The position numbers were made by a program, and so were the translations under genes. Shown piece by piece: positions 1 through 5,103 of a stretch of 5,103 bases of DNA. Position 1 is the first letter of the stretch, and every line of letters starts with the position of its first letter. Where the stretch lies: NCBI GenBank assembly GCA_007571275.1, contig RKRS01000143.1, forward strand, positions 1 through 5,103, given 5' to 3'. The stretch comes from Dehalococcoidia bacterium. Its GTDB lineage: Bacteria; Chloroflexota; Dehalococcoidia; Bin125. Below the pieces are notes generated by a model. It was not told the DNA's origin, did not search any database, and was given only the letters and a program-made list of their open reading frames with translations.

Positions 1-76
1 CCAGACGAAAGCTCAGGGCCGGCAGCCCAACAACGGCCGCCCCAATCAATAGCGTCCACGAAGATCGGAGGTGCAT
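1..76 (-). CDS. N-terminal fragment of a signal-peptide or membrane-anchored protein (partial)
   Basis: This reading frame starts at an ATG at 76-74 and is still open at the left edge, so only 25 residues are visible and the gene is cut by the window. The peptide begins MHLRSSWTLLIG and continues with a hydrophobic stretch to about residue 21. A short basic N-region followed by about 14 apolar residues is the pattern of a signal peptide or N-terminal membrane anchor. No lipobox cysteine is visible. It lies 52 bases after the restriction gene's stop, on the same strand, so it may be co-transcribed. Its GC content (about 65 %) matches mfd rather than the gene between them, so it may be the original downstream neighbour of mfd. 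There is no clear Shine-Dalgarno sequence before the ATG. The frame stays open upstream, and a GTG at 187-185 inside the restriction gene is a weaker alternative start. The function cannot be identified from this fragment. Confidence 0.5.
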   Translation of the reverse strand, partial: MHLRSSWTLLIGAAVVGLPALSFRL

Positions 77-128
77 GGGATCAGCGTAGGGGGGCTCGCC
101 CCTGACGGCAGCATCAAGCGGAGCGAAT

Positions 129-1976
129 TCATAACATCGCCCACGGTTCCGGCCAAATCTCCGTGCATAAATTCGCCATTCTCGCACTCCGGTTCCGAAT
201 GTCCTCGTCATCCCATCGATCTGTATCGCTCTCATCGAGCAACCGTTTGTTCATCAACAACACTGAAAAATCGTTGAGCTTCTTACGCTTATAGAGCCAG
301 GGTCCATTAGAAAGTCTAGAGTTAACTTTCTGTGTAACCAAAGTGAGGTTACCTATGGTGTTGATCAGCTTTGCCCGTTCTGCCTGAGCTTCCTCATCTT
401 CAGAGATATTGGCTATCGGATGCGGCCAATCCGCAGCATTCCAGCGTTGCGGCATGAGATGCTCGATGGTCAGGCTGCCTGGAACCGGCGCATCTGCCAT
501 ATCTCGTCGGAGATGCTCCTCCACGGCACGCAAAACCATTCTGGTCTGGCGCTGATTGAGCTTTTGATAGATAGGGTGTGAGTCAATCAATGCCACATGC
601 ACAGAATCGTCTTCGGGACATTGCATACGCTCGTTGTTGGTCGGCAGGTCTGCAAAAAATTCCACGACCTTCTCTCCAACTGCATTCTTCGTCCACTCTG
701 GTAAGGCTTCAAGGAGTAGGACCGCCAGCCTTGTCAGATCCTGACCACCTCCCTGGGACGTCACACCCGTCAGCATCCGTCGGACAAAATAGCTCTCGAT
801 CATCTTCAGAGCTAACTGTTGTTGCTCTCCTTCAATTTCGTCGTATTGATCCAATTCCGTGACGAGCCAGAGTACTACTGGACCAAAAGCGCCGGGTGAC
901 AACGTTCGCCAACGTCGAAGGAACACACCGAGTACAGAGCCATCATCGCGTTCCTTCACATCACGGTAACCTTCACTTACTCGCCTCAGATCTTTCACAA
1001 TAGTCTCTACCGCGCCATCGTGATCTCTCACATACTGACGGTAATCCTCAAACACCATACGGCGGGAACTCTGAATCTCACCGATACTCGTGGATTTACC
1101 GCGCTTGCTACCGTTTCTGCTCTGGGGATTGCGCATGAACAGCCAGTCGATCAGAAAAGAGTCGATCCGACTGCGGCGGTTCCTGCCGCGCCCTTCTTCC
1201 TGCTGCCACCAGTCTTCGTCAAACTCCTGCAAGCCAATAGGAGAATCATTAGGAAGACGATCTATAAGGGCGTTTCGTACCATGTCCCAGGCGAGCAGCG
1301 GTGTGCCGCGCGCGTTGAGTGTCTCAAATATCAGGTTGGAATCGTCAGCACTGTCCGCTTCGATCACGACCAGGATCAACTTCGATTTCAATACCTCCAA
1401 TAGCGCCTCGGCGCATTTCGACTGCGTTTCCATATCCTTCTCGCTCAGCCACTCACCTACACGACTCTTCAGAAATTCGTATGCTCGTAACACGCGTGAA
1501 CCGTCCGGCACTTCGAGCTCGCCGGCATCCATTGCAAACTCAAAATCTTTACGATCATGCGGCTTCAGCGATACCTTAAAGCGGAAACGGGGATCATGCT
1601 TGGCAAAGAGGGCTTGGTTTTTCACCATTGGGAGCAGGTAGTCAGCGAAGTCAAGCTCACAGTCTCTAAAAGCTGTTTCTGATGCTCGAATCAGCAATTG
1701 CAGAGTCGCCAACCGCTGCTGTCCGTCGATCACATCGTAGAGTGGGGGCTGGATCGAGCTGTTGTCCAGTTTCTGTAGTACGACTGCCCCCAGAAAGTGG
1801 GTTTGCGCAGGGTTCACTTCCTCCGCTAGGACAGATTCGACCACTCGCCGGACGTCCATCCAGAGCGGCATCCATTGGTCATCCTGTTCCCACGCGTAGC
1901 GACGTTGCCAGGCAGGGATGGAGTAGTGGACGTCCTTGCTGAACAGCTCATCCAAGGTCAGCTTGTCGGTGTCCAT
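129..1976 (-). CDS. GmrSD-like type IV restriction protein, DUF262 + DUF1524 (HNH nuclease) in one chain
   Basis: A 615-residue protein with two recognisable domains. Numbered from the ATG at 1976, the N-terminal DUF262 domain (about 1-230) has the opening motif YSIPAWQRRYAW (18-29), HFLGAVVLQ (60-68), the ParB-like signature IDGQQR (83-88) and FETLNARGTPL (217-227). The C-terminal DUF1524 domain (about 490-570) has IEHLMPQ (504-510) with the candidate catalytic His506, then GNLTLV (542-547), conserved asparagines at 552 and 557, and a YKRKK run, which is the His-Me/HNH arrangement of GmrD. In characterised GmrSD enzymes the GmrS part binds and hydrolyses nucleotides and the GmrD part cuts DNA carrying modified bases such as glucosylated hydroxymethylcytosine. 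Here both are fused in one polypeptide, as in single-chain homologues. The middle (about 230-490) is helical-looking with two Arg-rich loops. A GTG at 1991 would add five residues but has no ribosome binding site and directly follows an in-frame stop. The gene looks intact. SspE- and BrxU-like proteins share this architecture, but no SspBCD or BREX genes are visible. The modification it targets is unknown. Confidence 0.9.
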   Translation of the reverse strand: MDTDKLTLDELFSKDVHYSIPAWQRRYAWEQDDQWMPLWMDVRRVVESVLAEEVNPAQTHFLGAVVLQKLDNSSIQPPLYDVIDGQQRLATLQLLIRASETAFRDCELDFADYLLPMVKNQALFAKHDPRFRFKVSLKPHDRKDFEFAMDAGELEVPDGSRVLRAYEFLKSRVGEWLSEKDMETQSKCAEALLEVLKSKLILVVIEADSADDSNLIFETLNARGTPLLAWDMVRNALIDRLPNDSPIGLQEFDEDWWQQEEGRGRNRRSRIDSFLIDWLFMRNPQSRNGSKRGKSTSIGEIQSSRRMVFEDYRQYVRDHDGAVETIVKDLRRVSEGYRDVKERDDGSVLGVFLRRWRTLSPGAFGPVVLWLVTELDQYDEIEGEQQQLALKMIESYFVRRMLTGVTSQGGGQDLTRLAVLLLEALPEWTKNAVGEKVVEFFADLPTNNERMQCPEDDSVHVALIDSHPIYQKLNQRQTRMVLRAVEEHLRRDMADAPVPGSLTIEHLMPQRWNAADWPHPIANISEDEEAQAERAKLINTIGNLTLVTQKVNSRLSNGPWLYKRKKLNDFSVLLMNKRLLDESDTDRWDDEDIRNRSARMANLCTEIWPEPWAML

Positions 1977-1982
1977 ATCGGC

Positions 1983-1989
1983 CCTTTCC
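1983..1989 (-). promoter_or_regulatory. Ribosome binding site that decides the start of the restriction gene
   Basis: On the minus strand GGAAAGG lies six bases (GCCGAT) before the ATG at 1976, a normal Shine-Dalgarno position. The alternative GTG at 1991-1989 overlaps the first base of this site and has only ACTCAGTGA before it, with no purine-rich anti-16S match. The ATG is therefore the preferred start. Confidence 0.65.
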
Positions 1990-2024
1990 ACTCACTGAGT
2001 CACGCCGGGGATCGGCAGTCACGC
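1990..2024 (-). repeat. Short direct repeats and palindrome in the leader of the restriction gene
   Basis: The 8-base word GCGTGACT (minus strand) occurs twice, at 2024-2017 and 2005-1998, with a 19-base period. The second copy runs into a perfect 5+5 inverted repeat ACTCA-G-TGAGT at 2000-1990, directly upstream of the ribosome binding site. Between the copies is a small GCCG/CGGC stem (2016-2013 with 2007-2004). The placement, just after the predicted transcription start, would suit an operator or a leader structure, but the elements are short and could be chance. No regulator gene is visible nearby. Confidence 0.3.
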
Positions 2025-2030
2025 ACCCGT

Positions 2031-2059
2031 AGTATCTCGCAGCCATCGGGTAGTGTCCA
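2031..2059 (-). promoter_or_regulatory. Putative sigma70-type promoter of the restriction gene
   Basis: On the minus strand a -35-like TGGACA (2059-2054, five of six matches to TTGACA) is separated by exactly 17 bases from a -10-like GATACT (2036-2031, four of six matches to TATAAT). Transcription would start near 2024, giving a leader of about 48 bases before the ATG at 1976. The -35 box begins five bases after the mfd stop codon, so the gene seems to carry its own promoter rather than depend only on read-through from mfd. This is a consensus match by eye, and the consensus may not fit this organism exactly. Confidence 0.45.
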
Positions 2060-2063
2060 CGGA

Positions 2064-5000
2064 TCAGGGCGCTGACAGGCGCTCCAGGACAGCTGAGAGC
2101 GTCTGTTCCCAGTCTGACTCGGCCAGGCGACGCGGTGGGGTGTAGCGCAACTGTGATGCGCCGATTTGCACTTGCCTGGGTACATCAATACGACGTTGCC
2201 GCTGACTGAATGTGATGCCCGGCGCGAGTCGCAGGACGACGCGCTCAGCTTCCGACTGAATCGACTCGGCGCCGATCCGCGATGCAAGTACTTTCAGTTT
2301 GACGGCGGACAACAGATTACTGGTGGGTTGTGGTAACGGTCCGAATCGGTCTTGTAACTCTCGAGCGAAGTCTTCAACGGCCTCGGGCGCATCAATGGCA
2401 GCGAGCCGCTGGTATAGCGTCATTCGCAGGCCGACGTCGTCGACGTAAGACTCCGGCAGATAGCGTGGCAGGGCCAGGTCGAGATTGACTCTGGTTCCCT
2501 GTCGACGTCTGGCTGGTCGCTCGCCGCTGCGCTTCGCCTTCGCCCGCTCGACGGCCTCCGACAGTAGCTGCGTGAACAGGGTGAAGCCAACTGCGCCGAT
2601 GTGGCCTGACTGCTGCGCGCCGAGCAGGTTGCCCGCGCCGCGAATCTCGAGGTCCTTGAGCGCGATCTGGAAGCCGGCGCCGAGGTCGTCGGCCTCCATG
2701 ATCGTGGCCAGCCGGCGCTGGGCGACTTCCGAGAGCGAGCGGTACGGCTCGGTCATCAGGTAGGCGAATGCGCGGACGCTGGAGCGCCCGACGCGTCCGC
2801 GCAGCTGGTACATCTGCGCCAGTCCGAGTCGCTCGGCACGGTCGATGATGATGGTGTTCACGCGGGGGATATCGACGCCGGATTCAATGATCGTCGAGCA
2901 GACGAGCACGTCGGCTTCGCCGTTGGTGAAGCGTTCCATGTGATCGCGCAGCACACTTGCCGGCATCTGACCATGCGCGACGAGGAAGCTGGCCTCGGGC
3001 ACGAGCCGACCAATCTCGAGCGCTTCACGGTCGATCGTGCGCACCTCGTTATGGAGGAAGTAGACCTGTCCGCCGCGATCCAGCTCTCGCAGGATGGCCT
3101 CGCGGATCACGCTGTCATCCCGTTCCATGACGTAGGTGTTGATCGGCAGCCGCTCTTCGGGCGGCGTGGCGATGGTCGACATGTCGCGGATGCCGGTCAC
3201 GGCCTGGTGCAGCGAGCGTGGAATCGGCGTCGCCGACAGCGTCAGCACATCGACCTCGCGGCGTAGCTTCTTGAGGCGCTCCTTGTGCTCGACGCCGAAG
3301 CGCTGCTCCTCATCAATGACGAGCAGGCCGAGGCTCTTGAAGCCGATGTCGCGCTGGAGGAGTCGATGCGTGCCGATGACAATGTCGACAGCGCCCGACT
3401 TCAGCCCGTTAACCGTGATCTGCTGCTCCGCTGGTGTACGCAGGCGCGAGAGCAGTCCGATCTCGACCTGCATCGCCGCCAATCGTTGACGGAAGGTATC
3501 GAAGTGCTGCTGAGCCAGCACGGTGGTCGGGACGAGCACGGCGACCTGGTGTCCCGAGAGCACCGCCTTGAACGTCGCGCGTACGGCGACCTCCGTCTTG
3601 CCGTAGCCAACATCGCCGACAATCAACCGATCCATCGGCTTGGCCGCCTCCTGATCTCGTCGCACCTCTTCAATCGCACGATGCTGATCAGGCGTTTCGA
3701 CATATGGGAACGACGCTTCCAGCTCGATCTGCCAGGGCGTGTCGGGGTCAATCGCAATGCCTGGTTCGGTCTCACGAGCGGCGTGCAGCTCGATCAGCTC
3801 ATCAGCGATCTCCGCGACGGCGCCGCGAACTCGCGCCTTGGCTCGCTGCCATTGGCCACCGCCAAGTCGGGTGAGCGTCGGGGGCGCGTCCGATGGCCCG
3901 ACGTAGGGCTGGACTCGATCCAGCTTGTCTGTCGGAACGAGGAGGCGGTCGCCCCTGGCGAAACGAAGGTCGAGGTATTCGCCCTCACGCCCGCCGATCC
4001 GCTCGCGCACGACGCCCTGAAAACGGCCGATGCCACTGTCGATATGCACGACGAAATCGCCGGGCTTGAGCGTTTCCAGCAGGTGCGGATCAGATGGCGG
4101 CGCCGCGCGAGTGCTCAATGGTCGCCGTTGACGTTGTCGTTCAAACCCGAAGATTTCGGTGTCCGTAATCAGCGTGACCAGTCGTGTTCCTGACTGTGGA
4201 TCATCGAGCGACCAGCCCTCGGAGATCGCTGCGCGTCCAACCGAGATCGCGTTCGGGTCGGGAGGACGCTCAGCCTCCAGGGTGGTCAGCGGCAAGCCGA
4301 GATCGGTCATCAACTCTGACAGTCGGGCCTGCTGCAACGAAACGAGGATGTGCGCGCCGGCGCCGCTTGTGGCTCGCAGAGACTCGAACAGCTGCGACAG
4401 CTTGCCGGCGAGGCGCGGCGTCGGATGGAATGGCAGACGCTGCGATCCACTGGCCAGTCGTGAGAGCGATCGGATCGATTGTGGGGCGTTGCCCAGACGG
4501 GATTGCAACTGCTCGCAGGTCAGCCAGGGATGCGGCAACCCGCGCGGAATCCGCCCCCCTCGTTCCAGTTCGCTCCGAGCGTGCATCGCCCGCTGATCGC
4601 GTTCTTCCGCTCGCGAGGCGATGTCGTGTGGTTCGTCGACGATGATCAGGGCGTCGGAAGGCAGGTGATCGAAGATCGCGCCCGGGGCCAGGAACTGGGT
4701 CCAGAAGTCCGGGCGTGTGGTCGGTCCGCCGCTGCGCAGATGCCCCAGATCCAGGGCCAACATTGCGGCTTCAGCGCTGAGTTCGACGCTGTCGTCATCG
4801 CAATCCAGGCCGTCGACGGCGCACAGTAACGCCTCGATCAGTGGTTGAGATGCCGGGCCGGGACTCCATTCGCGCGCAGGTCGCAGCCCAAACTGATCGA
4901 TGACCTCAGTAGAGCGCTGCGTGTGGGGATCGAAGCGACGGATTGAGTCAACCTCATCGCCGAACAATTCAATCCGCACCGGGTCATGGTCTGCGGGCGA

Positions 5001-5103
5001 CCAACAATCGACGATCCCGCCGCGTACCGCGAACAAGCCCGGTTCCACGACCATGCGGCCGCGTACGTATCCATTGCTGTCCAGCGCGCGAACGAATTCG
5101 GCG
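2064..5103 (-). CDS. mfd: Transcription-repair coupling factor Mfd (N-terminus beyond the window)
   Basis: Mfd is a cytoplasmic DNA translocase that pushes stalled RNA polymerase off damaged templates and recruits UvrA for nucleotide excision repair. The frame is open at the right edge: 1012 residues are visible, and by comparison with E. coli Mfd roughly 140 N-terminal residues are missing. The ATG at 5054 is internal; 16 in-frame residues precede it and fit the family. Counting from that Met: a UvrB-like segment (1-60) with RGGIVD; the RNA polymerase-interacting CarD-like domain at about 328-384 (PGDFVVHIDSGIGRFQG); a linker helix at about 400-425; motif I GDVGYGKT (480-487); VPTTVLAQQ (508-516); DEEQRFG (581-587); SATPIPRS (607-614); ESGVDIP (724-730); RGRVGRS (752-758); the translocation segment IRGAGNLLG (804-812); and the C-terminal D7 domain (about 855-975). 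Arg11, Arg27 and Phe31 line up with E. coli R165, R181 and F185, which bind UvrA. It ends with TGA and no obvious terminator follows. All visible motifs are intact. Confidence 0.97.
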   Translation of the reverse strand, partial: AEFVRALDSNGYVRGRMVVEPGLFAVRGGIVDCWSPADHDPVRIELFGDEVDSIRRFDPHTQRSTEVIDQFGLRPAREWSPGPASQPLIEALLCAVDGLDCDDDSVELSAEAAMLALDLGHLRSGGPTTRPDFWTQFLAPGAIFDHLPSDALIIVDEPHDIASRAEERDQRAMHARSELERGGRIPRGLPHPWLTCEQLQSRLGNAPQSIRSLSRLASGSQRLPFHPTPRLAGKLSQLFESLRATSGAGAHILVSLQQARLSELMTDLGLPLTTLEAERPPDPNAISVGRAAISEGWSLDDPQSGTRLVTLITDTEIFGFERQRQRRPLSTRAAPPSDPHLLETLKPGDFVVHIDSGIGRFQGVVRERIGGREGEYLDLRFARGDRLLVPTDKLDRVQPYVGPSDAPPTLTRLGGGQWQRAKARVRGAVAEIADELIELHAARETEPGIAIDPDTPWQIELEASFPYVETPDQHRAIEEVRRDQEAAKPMDRLIVGDVGYGKTEVAVRATFKAVLSGHQVAVLVPTTVLAQQHFDTFRQRLAAMQVEIGLLSRLRTPAEQQITVNGLKSGAVDIVIGTHRLLQRDIGFKSLGLLVIDEEQRFGVEHKERLKKLRREVDVLTLSATPIPRSLHQAVTGIRDMSTIATPPEERLPINTYVMERDDSVIREAILRELDRGGQVYFLHNEVRTIDREALEIGRLVPEASFLVAHGQMPASVLRDHMERFTNGEADVLVCSTIIESGVDIPRVNTIIIDRAERLGLAQMYQLRGRVGRSSVRAFAYLMTEPYRSLSEVAQRRLATIMEADDLGAGFQIALKDLEIRGAGNLLGAQQSGHIGAVGFTLFTQLLSEAVERAKAKRSGERPARRRQGTRVNLDLALPRYLPESYVDDVGLRMTLYQRLAAIDAPEAVEDFARELQDRFGPLPQPTSNLLSAVKLKVLASRIGAESIQSEAERVVLRLAPGITFSQRQRRIDVPRQVQIGASQLRYTPPRRLAESDWEQTLSAVLERLSAP

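Noticed and set aside
91..102. A GGGG-CGAG-CCCC hairpin after the restriction gene as a terminator
   Set aside because: The stem is only four base pairs and no T-run follows it on the minus strand, so it is not a convincing intrinsic terminator.
71..277. A 68-codon plus-strand frame starting near a GGAGG-like sequence
   Set aside because: Its GTG start directly adjoins the purine run with no proper spacing, most of it is antisense to the end of the restriction gene, and the peptide has no recognisable feature.
1020..1641. Several overlapping plus-strand open frames opposite the restriction gene
   Set aside because: They are antisense to a gene with clear DUF262/DUF1524 motifs, and their translations are low-complexity Ser/Arg-rich peptides with no recognisable domain.
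2028..2056. An ACCCG...CGGGT inverted repeat in the spacer as an mfd terminator
   Set aside because: It is a five-pair stem with a 17-base loop and no following T-tract, and it overlaps the better supported promoter match.
3285..4193. A 302-codon open frame on the plus strand, opposite mfd
   Set aside because: It lies wholly antisense to the conserved helicase and CarD-like regions of mfd, shows no family motif, and long antisense frames are expected in high-GC genes.
2064..5054. ATG at 5054 as the true start of mfd
   Set aside because: The frame is open upstream to the edge, the preceding residues (LDSNGYVRGR) fit the family, and starting here would remove the first UvrB-like part of the protein.

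Overview
The window is one co-directional block on the minus strand. Read in the direction of transcription, from high to low coordinates, it holds three genes: mfd (the transcription-repair coupling factor, with its N-terminus beyond the right edge), a GmrSD-like restriction gene (DUF262 + DUF1524), and the first codons of an unidentified gene for an exported or membrane-anchored protein that runs off the left edge. There is no gap over 300 bases without a gene. I see no tRNA, rRNA, CRISPR array, insertion sequence or convincing intrinsic terminator.

The organism is a bacterium with a fairly high-GC chromosome. The mfd gene and the left-edge gene are about 62-72 % GC in the lines I counted by hand. 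The Mfd C-terminal half (the stretch around GHIGAVGFTLF, and the LPESYVDDVGLRMTLYQRL type of C-terminal domain) resembles, from memory, Chloroflexota or related deep-branching bacteria more than Proteobacteria. This is an impression, not a search result.

Region by region: 5103-2064 is mfd, a conserved housekeeping repair gene that looks intact wherever it is visible. Bases 2063-1977 form an 87-base spacer with a good sigma70-type promoter match starting 5 bases after the mfd stop, short repeats around the predicted transcription start, and a ribosome binding site. Bases 1976-129 encode the restriction protein. Base composition drops within this gene, to about 40 % GC in its 3' half, and returns to about 65 % in the 120 bases at the left edge. 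Bases 128-77 are a short spacer with a small GC hairpin. Bases 76-1 encode the start of a protein with a signal peptide or membrane anchor.

The likeliest story is a conserved chromosomal pair (mfd plus a membrane or exported protein gene) into which a single-gene defence cassette with its own promoter has been placed. Mfd acts in transcription-coupled nucleotide excision repair. The GmrSD-like protein probably cuts modified foreign DNA such as phage DNA. The two are probably neighbours by insertion rather than partners in one pathway.
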